NCBI GenBank assembly: GCA_024234265.1
Contig: JACKOM010000010.1
Span: forward strand, 24,009 to 88,008
Source of the DNA: Oceanospirillaceae bacterium
Lineage (GTDB): Bacteria > Pseudomonadota > Gammaproteobacteria > Pseudomonadales > Oceanobacteraceae
DNA length: 64,000 nucleotides
Reading direction: 5' to 3'
Position 1 is the first letter of the stretch; every line of letters begins with the position of its first letter. The notes beneath the pieces are model-generated. The model was not told the origin of the DNA. It saw only the letters and a program-made list of their open reading frames with translations, and did no database searches. Positions 8,937-16,661 of this stretch are shown here, piece by piece. Position numbers and translations under genes: made by a program.

Positions 8937-10739
8937 ATGGCCATGGAATTACGCAACTGGTGTGAAAAACAAGGCCTGCGCCCCCTGGATTATCAATTTG
9001 CTAACTGGTTAAGCCAGCACGAAAACCGTGCGGGGGTTTTAGCCCTTGCAGCACAATGCAGTTATCAGTTATCCCTCGGGCATATTTGCCTGCCACTGCA
9101 CAATAAGAATCCGCAGTGGTGCGCACAATTAAACGACAGCCCGGTAGTGGGCAATGCCGATGAGCAGGATAAACCCCTGATACTCGATAACGGGCGTTTA
9201 TATTTGCAGCGTTATTTTGCCTATGAAATCGCCCTGGCCGCGGCTTTAAAACAACGCCAGCAGCAAAACCCCTGGCCAGAGGCTGACATTCAACATGCCC
9301 TTGGCCAATTATTTAATACCCTCAAGCAAAGCGAATGTGACTGGCAATTAATGGCGGCGGCCACCGCTGCCCGGCAAAAATTAGCGGTGATCAGTGGTGG
9401 GCCGGGCACGGGTAAAACCACTACGGTGACAAAATTACTCGCGGTGTTAAATATTTTGCACGGCGCCAGTGGCCATCAGCCCGTGATTAAACTCGCTGCA
9501 CCTACGGGTAAAGCGGCAGCGCGCCTGACGGAATCCATCAGCGCGGCGCAGCAACAATTATTAACGGCTAATCCGCAATTAAAAGCCGTGGCGGATATTC
9601 CAACCCAGGCCTATACCCTGCACAGGTTATTGGGTTATGTGCCGGGCAGTGAGCAGTTCCGTCACCATCAGCATAACCCCCTGCATCTGGATATTCTGGT
9701 GGTGGATGAAGCCTCCATGGTGGATTTACCCATGATGGCAAAATTACTTGATGCCCTGCCGCAGGATGCGCAATTAATTTTATTGGGCGACCAGCACCAG
9801 TTATCCTCCGTAGAAGCCGGTGGTGTGCTGGGGGATATCTGCAACGCAGGTGCGCGTCCACAGGTTTACAGTGCGCAGCACAGCCAATATTTACAACATG
9901 TCAGCGGGCAGCATTTACCTGTCGATATGCAGGCACCCGCAAGTGTTGTGGGTATGGCCGATTATTTATGCCACCTGCGCAAGAGTTACCGTTTCCACGA
10001 AAAAAGCGGCATAGGTAACGCTGCGCGTATTGCCCGTGAAGGGCGGGCTAATGCCTTGCAGCTGTGGCGTGAATTATTCGCCAATGAAAGTTTCAGTGAT
10101 ATACACTGGTTTGAACTGGCGCAGGATAAATTAGAGCGCGCCCAGGTGCGGGCCATTTGTGAGCCCTATCGCCATTATTTACAGGCCATTAAAGAACAGC
10201 GCCCAGCGCGTGAGATTCTTGCCGCATTTAATACCTACCGCATTTTAAGCCCGGTGCGTGAAGGCGCCCTGGGGGTGGAAGGTTTAAATCAGCAGATTGA
10301 AGCGCAATTCCGCCAGGAAGGCCTGTTGGCCAGCGGTGACTGGTATGCCGGCCGGCCGGTGATGATTATGCAAAACGATTACCGCCTCGGATTATTCAAC
10401 GGTGATACCGGCATTATCTTGCGGGACAGCGACGGCCAATTACGTGCCTTTTTTATAGATAACCAGAACAATGAACGCTGGATTTTACCGGCGCGCCTGC
10501 CTGCGCGGGAAACCGTATTTGCCATGACCATACACAAAAGCCAAGGATCAGAGTTTGAGCACACCCTGTTGGTGATGCCCGTCAGCAATAACGCATTATT
10601 AAATCGTGAGTTGTTATACACAGGTATTACCCGTGCTAAAAAACAACTGACCTTGTATGCACACAGTGATGCACTGGCCACGGCCATGGGGCAGGGCACT
10701 GAACGTTATTCAGGCTTGCGCGAGCGGTTGTGGGAATAA
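8937..10739 (+). CDS. recD: Exodeoxyribonuclease V alpha chain RecD (5'-3' helicase)
   Basis: A 600-residue protein (E. coli RecD 608). Walker A is SGGPGTGKTTTV near residue 155, Walker B is VVDEASMVDL, followed by LLGDQHQLSSVEAGGVLGD, and the C-terminal motifs MTIHKSQGSEF and YTGITRAKKQL are intact. RecD is the faster 5'-3' motor of RecBCD and controls nuclease behaviour before Chi. Its ATG follows the recB stop by one base. It is the last gene of the recCBD operon; the repeat at 10801 follows it. Confidence 0.96.
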   Translation: MAMELRNWCEKQGLRPLDYQFANWLSQHENRAGVLALAAQCSYQLSLGHICLPLHNKNPQWCAQLNDSPVVGNADEQDKPLILDNGRLYLQRYFAYEIALAAALKQRQQQNPWPEADIQHALGQLFNTLKQSECDWQLMAAATAARQKLAVISGGPGTGKTTTVTKLLAVLNILHGASGHQPVIKLAAPTGKAAARLTESISAAQQQLLTANPQLKAVADIPTQAYTLHRLLGYVPGSEQFRHHQHNPLHLDILVVDEASMVDLPMMAKLLDALPQDAQLILLGDQHQLSSVEAGGVLGDICNAGARPQVYSAQHSQYLQHVSGQHLPVDMQAPASVVGMADYLCHLRKSYRFHEKSGIGNAARIAREGRANALQLWRELFANESFSDIHWFELAQDKLERAQVRAICEPYRHYLQAIKEQRPAREILAAFNTYRILSPVREGALGVEGLNQQIEAQFRQEGLLASGDWYAGRPVMIMQNDYRLGLFNGDTGIILRDSDGQLRAFFIDNQNNERWILPARLPARETVFAMTIHKSQGSEFEHTLLVMPVSNNALLNRELLYTGITRAKKQLTLYAHSDALATAMGQGTERYSGLRERLWE

Positions 10740-10800
10740 AAACCTATAGTTGTGCGTATATTGTTAAGAATATTGATTAAATTTTTCTTATCGCTGATTT

Positions 10801-11010
10801 ATCACTGTGTTAATTCAGAACACCTATGCGAACTTGCTGCGCCGGTTTTTTAAAGCGACATAGCCCGCAGTCAGCATGGATGCTGACAAAGCGCCGGCGA
10901 AGCAGGGCATGGATGCCCCATGGCGCGTGGGCGTAATGACGCGCGTAAAAAACCGGAAACAAGCAGCAGTGTGAGCGAAGGAAGGGTCTGGGAAGTCTTT
11001 TCCCAGAAAG
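10801..11010. repeat. Hairpin-rich dispersed repeat, copy 1 (between recD and trmA)
   Basis: About 210 bp nearly identical to 16284-16497. Outer arms TTGCTGCGCCGGTTTTTTAA and the later TAAAAAACCGG...AAGCAGCA are inverted to each other. Inside are the hairpins GTCAGC-ATGGAT-GCTGAC and GGGC-ATGGAT-GCCC, a GCGCGT...ACGCGC pairing, and a final TCTGGGAA...TTCCCAGA hairpin. Copy 2 changes both sides of the first stem (GCCAGC/GCTGGC), which supports a selected or hairpin-maintained structure. No convincing coding frame is present. The remaining gap (10740-10800 and 11011-11142) shows nothing I can name. Whether it is an RNA, a DNA hairpin element or a REP-like mobile repeat cannot be settled here. 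Confidence 0.8.
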
Positions 11011-11142
11011 AAGAAACGGGGTTTAAAAAACGTTTATTTCATCATCAATGCAATAAAAAAGTCTATTGTGGGAGTCTTTCACTTGTTCATGGCTGGGCCC
11101 TTGAACGTTTATGTGTGTTGGTAGTTGTATCTTCAAGAAATG

Positions 11143-11169
11143 AAATAGGCCTCAACGAGGCCTATTTTT
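11143..11169 (-). terminator. Hairpin terminator 3' of trmA
   Basis: The arms AATAGGCCTC and GAGGCCTATT enclose a short loop, with A-rich and T-rich flanks on either side. It lies 23 bases beyond the trmA stop and could also stop transcription arriving from recD. Confidence 0.75.
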
Positions 11170-11191
11170 AATAACAAAAATTTTAAAATTT

Positions 11192-12277
11192 TCAGGACTT
11201 TTTAACCAAAAATACTCCGGATTCCACATGATCGGTATACGGAAACTGATCGAACATGGCGATACGTTTAATCTCGTGGGTTTTGCACAGCTCGGTTAAG
11301 TTTTCCGCCAGGGTGTGCGGGTTGCAGCTGATGTAAATAATATTTTCATATTCGCTGATCATGGCGCAGCTCGCGGCATCTAAACCGGCGCGGGGTGGAT
11401 CAACCAGGACGGTTTTAAAATCACACTCGTCTAAGTTAAGTTCATCCAGACGTTTCAGCGCTTTAACCCCTTTAATATGGGCGGTAAATTCTTCGGCGCT
11501 GCAACGGCCAAATTGCAGGTTAGCCACTTTATTTAATTCGGTGTTAAACCGTGCGGCATTCACCGAAGGTTTGCTGATCTCGGTGGCCACCACACGTTTA
11601 TATAAATTGGCCAGGGCGATGGAGAAGTTGCCGTTACCACAATATAACTCGAGTAAATCCCCCTCGGGTGCCGGGTTTACATCCCGCGCCCAGGTCAGCA
11701 TTTTTTGGTTCACAATGCCGTTGGGCTGGGTAAAACTGCCTTCGATTTGCTGATAGTGATATTGCTGGCCTGCCACATTCAGGGTTTCCAGCACATAATC
11801 ACGCTCTAACACGATTTTTAAATTTCGCGCGCGGCCAATAATGCGGATATTTAATTCGCTTTGTAGTTTTTGCGCTTCGGCCTGCCAGGCTTCGCCGATC
11901 TGGCGGTGATAAATCAGGGTCACCAGCATATCGCCGGAAAGTGTGTTTAAAAATTCAACGGTAAAAAGACGGTGGCTGAGTTCTTTAGTGGCGTTAATTT
12001 TAGCCAGCAGTACGGGCATTAACTGGCAAATCTGCTCACTGGCGATGGGAAATTCGTTAATTTCAATCGGATCGCTTTTGGTGCCGGGGTTGAACATGGC
12101 ATAAAAGCAGCGCTCGCCGGAATGCCAGATACGAAATTCGGCACGCAGACGGTAGTGTTGTGCCGGGCTATCATATATTTCCAGGGCGGGCGGGTTAAAA
12201 GGTGCATACAGGTCCGTCAGCATGTCCACTTTATTGGATAACAGTGTTTCATACATTGTCGGATCAACTATGTGCAT
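11192..12277 (-). CDS. trmA: tRNA (uracil-5-)-methyltransferase TrmA
   Basis: A 361-residue protein (E. coli TrmA 366). It contains HYRLRAEFRIWH near the N-terminus, the SAM-binding segment GDLLELYCGNGNFSIALA, VLVDPPRAGLD, and the catalytic-Cys motif YISCNPHTLAENL, ending with FDQFPYTDHVESGVFLV. TrmA makes ribothymidine at position 54 in the T loop of tRNAs. GGAG six bases before the ATG at 12277 selects this start; a frame extension to 12316 has no homology. The gene is divergent from tesB. Confidence 0.95.
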   Translation of the reverse strand: MHIVDPTMYETLLSNKVDMLTDLYAPFNPPALEIYDSPAQHYRLRAEFRIWHSGERCFYAMFNPGTKSDPIEINEFPIASEQICQLMPVLLAKINATKELSHRLFTVEFLNTLSGDMLVTLIYHRQIGEAWQAEAQKLQSELNIRIIGRARNLKIVLERDYVLETLNVAGQQYHYQQIEGSFTQPNGIVNQKMLTWARDVNPAPEGDLLELYCGNGNFSIALANLYKRVVATEISKPSVNAARFNTELNKVANLQFGRCSAEEFTAHIKGVKALKRLDELNLDECDFKTVLVDPPRAGLDAASCAMISEYENIIYISCNPHTLAENLTELCKTHEIKRIAMFDQFPYTDHVESGVFLVKKS

Positions 12278-12362
12278 GCCAAACTCCGGGGTCACGAAAA
12301 AGGGCGCATTATACAAAAATCACGCCCTGACCGGTAATGCGTTATTGATATAAGGAAACCAT

Positions 12363-13253
12363 ATGCAGCCCTACACTCAGGAACTGGTAGATGTTCTGCG
12401 GGTAACACAGCTGGAGGCAGTTGAAGGCCGCTGGTTGTATGAAGGCACCTGTGAGGATTTAGGTTTCCGCAATCTGTTTGGCGGGCAGATTCTCGGCCAG
12501 AGCCTGTATGCGGCCTGCCGCAGTATTGCCCAGCATTTTCGCCCCCATGCGCTGCACGCTTATTTTTTATTGCCCGGCACTGTGACTGCGCCTGTGCAAT
12601 ATCAGGTACAACAACTGCGGCAGGGTAAGTCATTTGCCACCCTGCGGGTGGATGCTTTCCAGAACGGGCAGATGATTTTCACCCAGACCACATCATTTCA
12701 GGTACCGGAGGAGGGTATGCAGCACCAGCGGCCTATCCCTGCTGCCCCCGCACCGCAAGGGCTGACAGATCAGCTGGAATTAACCCGTAAATTTGCCCAT
12801 TTGTTTGCGGACCGTAACCGCGAGAAATATACCGCGATGCGCGCCCTGGAAACCCGGCAGGTGAATCCGCTGAATATTTTTGCGCCGGATAAACGCGAGC
12901 CCCATAAATATGTGTGGTACCGCACCCGTGAGGCATGGCCCGCGGATGATTGGGCATTACCCTATGCGCTGCTGGCCTACAGTTCGGATTTTAATTTAGT
13001 TACCACGGCCCTGCTGCCCCATGGTGTGTCGTTTTATACTCCTGGCATTCAGCTGGCCAGCCTCGACCACGCCCTGTGGTTTCACCGTGAACCCAAACTG
13101 GATGACTGGTTGTTGTATGAAATCGAAAGCCCCATTGCCAACGGCGGGCGCGGCTTAAACCATGGTTTCATCTATCATAAAGGCGGTGAACTATTGGTCA
13201 GCGTGGCGCAGGAAGGTTTAATGCGTGTGCGTCCGCAACTGGAGCAAAAATGA
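12363..13253 (+). CDS. tesB: Acyl-CoA thioesterase II TesB
   Basis: A 296-residue double-hotdog thioesterase (E. coli TesB 286). Recognisable elements are FGGQILGQSLYAA in the first hotdog, RPHALHAYFLLPG, the catalytic-Asp segment ASLDHALWFHR, and the C-terminal AQEGLMR that carries the conserved Gln. It hydrolyses medium- and long-chain acyl-CoA to free fatty acid and CoA in the cytoplasm. AAGGA lies six bases upstream of the ATG. The stop overlaps the start of the next thioesterase by four bases, so both are co-translated. Confidence 0.92.
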   Translation: MQPYTQELVDVLRVTQLEAVEGRWLYEGTCEDLGFRNLFGGQILGQSLYAACRSIAQHFRPHALHAYFLLPGTVTAPVQYQVQQLRQGKSFATLRVDAFQNGQMIFTQTTSFQVPEEGMQHQRPIPAAPAPQGLTDQLELTRKFAHLFADRNREKYTAMRALETRQVNPLNIFAPDKREPHKYVWYRTREAWPADDWALPYALLAYSSDFNLVTTALLPHGVSFYTPGIQLASLDHALWFHREPKLDDWLLYEIESPIANGGRGLNHGFIYHKGGELLVSVAQEGLMRVRPQLEQK

Positions 13254-13789
13254 ATTTATACGGCCGCATGCTGCTGGTGATATTACGTCTTTTATATGTA
13301 CCCAAACTGGCGGATGCTTTGTTGCGCAGCCGCCTGCGTTTCCGGGTGTGGCCCCATGATTGTGATTTTAATTTGCACCTCACAAATTCGCGTTATTTCA
13401 GCCTGATGGATTTGGGGCGCACCGAACATATGCTGCGCTGTGGCTGGTTGCCGGCGATTTTTAAATACAAATTAAAATTTGTGGTGAATGCCAGTGAAAT
13501 TACCTTTATCCGTGAATTACCGCCGTTTGCACAATTTAATCTGTCTACCCAGTTGTTAGCCTTTGATGAAAAATATGCGTATTTTGAGCAGCGTTTCACC
13601 CGCAAAGGCAAACTGCACGCCATTGCCCACGCACGGGTGGCGATAATTCAGGGGCGTGATCTGATCAGTGCCGGGCAGATGGCAAAACTGGCCGGGCAAG
13701 AGTTGCAAAGCCTGCCACTGCCCGAGGCAATCGCCCTGTGGAAACAACTGCTCGACCATAAAAAGTGGCAGGGCAGCCGGCAAAAATAG
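13250..13789 (+). CDS. Hotdog-fold thioesterase (4HBT, THEM6-like)
   Basis: A 179-residue protein with a hydrophobic N-terminal segment followed by one hotdog domain. The motif WPHDCDFNLHLTNSRYFSLMDLGR is the active-site helix of 4HBT-type acyl-CoA thioesterases, with the Asp/Asn pair in the expected place. The THEM6-like branch of this family is poorly characterised, so the substrate is unknown. The ATGA overlap with tesB implies a shared job in acyl-CoA turnover. A terminator follows. Confidence 0.8.
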   Translation: MNLYGRMLLVILRLLYVPKLADALLRSRLRFRVWPHDCDFNLHLTNSRYFSLMDLGRTEHMLRCGWLPAIFKYKLKFVVNASEITFIRELPPFAQFNLSTQLLAFDEKYAYFEQRFTRKGKLHAIAHARVAIIQGRDLISAGQMAKLAGQELQSLPLPEAIALWKQLLDHKKWQGSRQK

Positions 13790-13830
13790 CCCAGCCCCAT
13801 GTCCTGATTTACCAGTTTTATTTCACACAA

Positions 13831-13861
13831 AATGCCAGGGTTTAATGCCCTGGCATTTTTC
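13831..13861 (+). terminator. Rho-independent terminator after tesB operon
   Basis: A perfect 10-bp stem AATGCCAGGG / CCCTGGCATT with a 7-base loop is followed by a T run, 41 bases after the thioesterase stop. Confidence 0.85.
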
Positions 13862-14017
13862 ATCCAGCCTGTCTTTTAATGCCTGTTTGCCTGTCTTTAT
13901 TTGCGTATTCGCTGGCCATTTTAAACATGGGTAGTTTGCCGGTTCTTATCTTTACTTAATGCTGTCGGGTGACCGGCCGAGGGGCGCAGTACTCACCACT
14001 AATAAAAAGAGATAGCT

Positions 14018-16180
14018 ATGCAAATAAAATCCTATGCTGTTTTGCTCAGTTGCAGTGTCTTAATTGCCACGCAGGCGCAGGCCATGTCCAAGCCGCCGGC
14101 GGAAATCAAACAACCCGCAGGCATTGCCTATACCGGCAGTGTGGATAGCCTGGCGCAAAAATGTTTTGCGATTCAGTCGCCGCAAACCGGCAATTATCTG
14201 AAAAAATATACCAAGGGCGGGGCGATTGATGATGGCCTTGGCTTCCGCTTTGAAAATATACCCGTGGCCAGTGCTACGCATTTTTTCCTTAAACCCACGT
14301 CGTTTAATCATTTTATGCTGACGGATAAAGACGGGCGTTATTTTGCCAGCCATTTACCGGCTGAAATCAGTGCGGGGCGTTATGCGGGTGAATTTGCCGA
14401 ATGGACGGTGAATAAAAATGGTGACAAATTCAGTTTTTATGGCACAGCCTTAAAAATGAATGTGCGCCATCATTTTACCGATGCCCATTTATATTTTTTC
14501 GATTTGTTAAACCCGTTTAATCTCAACAGCGAAGATGAATTTCGCTTAGTAGCACAGAGTGATTGTAAACCCTACCCTGAGGTTACCGTGAATGCGACGG
14601 GTAACCGCAATGCCCTGAAAGGCGATGCATCATCACCTGTGCGCGGTTTTGTAGATCCCCATACCCATATTACCTCCTATGAATTTATGGGCGGCAAAAT
14701 GATGGCGGGTAAACCTTTCTCACGCTGGGGTGTGGAGGATGCCTTAAAAGACAGCCAGGATATCCACGGCCCGAACGGTTCGCTGGATTTAATCGGTAAC
14801 CTGTACACCTTCGGTGATCCTAATTTCCGTTACGACACCCGTGGCTGGCCTGATTTTCCCTGGTGGCCTAACCATCAGCAGATGAGCCATATGGGATATT
14901 ATTACAAGTGGATTGAGCGCGCGTATTTATCCGGCCTGCGTTTAATGGTGACGGATTTAGTGGAAAACGAAGTGCTGTGTAATGTGCAGAAAACCGTTAA
15001 CCCCGCCAGCTGGGTAAATCCCAATGACTGCAACACCATGGCGAGTATCCGTTTGCAGGCAAAACGCATGCACGAAATGCAGGATTATATCGATGCGCAG
15101 GCAGGTGGCGCAGGCAAAGGTTTCTTCCGTCTGGTGACATCACCTGAGCAGGCCCGTGCGGTAATTGCCAATGGGCAGATGGCGGTGTTGATGGGGGTTG
15201 AAGCCTCGGAAACATTTAACTGTGGTTTAAAAGACAGTTGCAGCATGGCGAGTATTGAGGCCCAGTTAAATGAGCTTTATAACCTCGGGGTGCGCACGAT
15301 TTTCCCAACCCATAAATTTGATAACCAGCTCGGCGGTTCTGCGGTGGAAGATGGTTTTATCAATTTAGGTATGTGGTTATCGTCCGGGCGTTTCTTTGAA
15401 ACCAAAGAATGTGATGCCCATACCCATGGCAAACATTTTAAATCAGGCTTCCCGTTATTAGGTGATGTGCCGGTCATTAAAGATATTCTCAACAGTGCGA
15501 ATTTAAATCCCGTATATGATGAGAGCATTGAGCACTGTAACCGCCATGGTATCACCCCCTTAGGTGTGTATCTGGTTAACCGTATGATCGATAAACATAT
15601 GTTAATCGAGCTGGACCACATGAGTGATTTAACCTCGACCGCTGTGATGGATATTGTTGAAGCACGCAATTACAGCGGTGTGATCAGCAGCCACAGCTGG
15701 ATGCCGGATGGTAAAAACGGTGAAGTACACCGTGATTTACGCCGCCTGATTGAAAGCGGTGGTTTCACAGCGCCCTATAACTCAGATGCGAATTCCGTGC
15801 AGGGCAGTATTTCCCGTTATCTGGATATTGTGGAGCAAACCCCCTATTGGCCCGGTGTAGGTTTTGGTACCGATATGAGTGGTTTGGGTGGGCAGGCAGG
15901 GCCGCGTGATGATGCGCAGATTAACCCCCTGCAATATCCGTTTACCTCTGAATTTGGTATTACCTTCGATAAACAAAAATCCGGTAACCGGGTGTTTGAT
16001 TTAAATAATGAAGGCATGGCCCACTACGGTTTAGTGGCTGATCACCTTGAGGATATCCGTGAACGTGCACCCCAGCGTATTTATGAAGCTGTGATGAATT
16101 CCGCCGAGGCTTATTTGCAAATGTGGGAGCGGGCCGATGCTAATACTAGTGTCGGACATGTGAATCCCCTGGCGCAATGA
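14018..16180 (+). CDS. Secreted M19 (membrane dipeptidase)-like metallohydrolase
   Basis: A 720-residue protein with a Sec signal peptide (residues 1-22, ending TQAQA). Residues about 25-190 form an extra N-terminal region without a motif I recognise. The rest resembles the M19 renal-dipeptidase barrel with its metal ligands in order: VDPHTHI, LMGVEASE, IFPTHKFDN, LIELDHMSD, GVISSHSW and GFGTDMSG. M19 enzymes are usually 320-420 residues, so this is a large, exported variant. It may cleave dipeptides or a lactone/amide in the periplasm or outside. GAGATAG precedes the ATG. It is a single gene with its own terminator. Fold confident, substrate unknown. Confidence 0.78.
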   Translation: MQIKSYAVLLSCSVLIATQAQAMSKPPAEIKQPAGIAYTGSVDSLAQKCFAIQSPQTGNYLKKYTKGGAIDDGLGFRFENIPVASATHFFLKPTSFNHFMLTDKDGRYFASHLPAEISAGRYAGEFAEWTVNKNGDKFSFYGTALKMNVRHHFTDAHLYFFDLLNPFNLNSEDEFRLVAQSDCKPYPEVTVNATGNRNALKGDASSPVRGFVDPHTHITSYEFMGGKMMAGKPFSRWGVEDALKDSQDIHGPNGSLDLIGNLYTFGDPNFRYDTRGWPDFPWWPNHQQMSHMGYYYKWIERAYLSGLRLMVTDLVENEVLCNVQKTVNPASWVNPNDCNTMASIRLQAKRMHEMQDYIDAQAGGAGKGFFRLVTSPEQARAVIANGQMAVLMGVEASETFNCGLKDSCSMASIEAQLNELYNLGVRTIFPTHKFDNQLGGSAVEDGFINLGMWLSSGRFFETKECDAHTHGKHFKSGFPLLGDVPVIKDILNSANLNPVYDESIEHCNRHGITPLGVYLVNRMIDKHMLIELDHMSDLTSTAVMDIVEARNYSGVISSHSWMPDGKNGEVHRDLRRLIESGGFTAPYNSDANSVQGSISRYLDIVEQTPYWPGVGFGTDMSGLGGQAGPRDDAQINPLQYPFTSEFGITFDKQKSGNRVFDLNNEGMAHYGLVADHLEDIRERAPQRIYEAVMNSAEAYLQMWERADANTSVGHVNPLAQ

Positions 16181-16230
16181 TGGGTTATTAACCCGATAAA
16201 AAAGGACGCTGTCCCACAATTTGAAACTAA

Positions 16231-16271
16231 AAAGCTCTGGATGATGTTAAATTTCATTCAGGGCTTTTTTG
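16231..16271 (+). terminator. Rho-independent terminator after the M19-like gene
   Basis: The stem AAAGCTCTGGATGA / TCATTCAGGGCTTT allows G-U pairs and is followed by six Ts. It lies about 50 bases after the stop codon. Confidence 0.8.
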
Positions 16272-16283
16272 TTTATGCCGGTT

Positions 16284-16497
16284 TATCACGGTGTTAAATC
16301 AGAACACTTAATGCGAACTTGCTGCTCCGGTTTTTTAAAGCGACATAGCCCGCAGCCAGCATGGATGCTGGCAAAGCGCCGGCGAAGCAGGGCATGGATG
16401 CCCCATGGCGCGTGGGCGTAATGAAGCGCCTAAAAAACCGGAAATAAGCAGCAGTGTGAGCGAAGGAAGGGTCTGGGAAGTCCCTTCCCAGAAAAAG
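16284..16497. repeat. Hairpin-rich dispersed repeat, copy 2 (between the M19-like gene and the lipoxygenase homologue)
   Basis: Near-identical to 10801-11010 in the same orientation. The first internal stem reads GCCAGC / GCTGGC where copy 1 has GTCAGC / GCTGAC, a two-sided change that preserves pairing. The final hairpin is TCTGGGAAG-TCC-CTTCCCAGA, one pair longer than in copy 1. Like copy 1, it lies between two convergent genes. The rest of this 480-bp gap is taken by two terminators and about 130 bp (16500-16630) in which I see nothing. Confidence 0.8.
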
Positions 16498-16630
16498 AAA
16501 AACCGTTTTAATTGCCGAACGCTGGATTACAAAGGTTTTTTCTTTGGGGTCTTATACCCGTTTCGAGCATAGACCCTCAGCGTTCATGTTGTGCCCATCA
16601 CAAACGGCAGTTGCACCAGCTCAATCTAAA

Positions 16631-16660
16631 CAAAAAGGGCCTCAAGCGAAGCCCTTTTTT
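16631..16660 (-). terminator. Terminator 3' of the lipoxygenase homologue
   Basis: AAAAAGGGC and GCCCTTTTT flank a 10-base loop directly next to the lipoxygenase stop at 16662. The A and T runs on both sides make it usable in both directions. Confidence 0.75.
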
Positions 16661-16661
16661 A

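Noticed and set aside
2194..10739. Foreign origin of the recCBD block
   Set aside because: Length, motifs, order and base composition are those of normal resident genes.
10920..11171. 83-codon frame over the structured repeat
   Set aside because: It follows the hairpins of the repeat and is not preserved in copy 2, where the sequence diverges past 16500.
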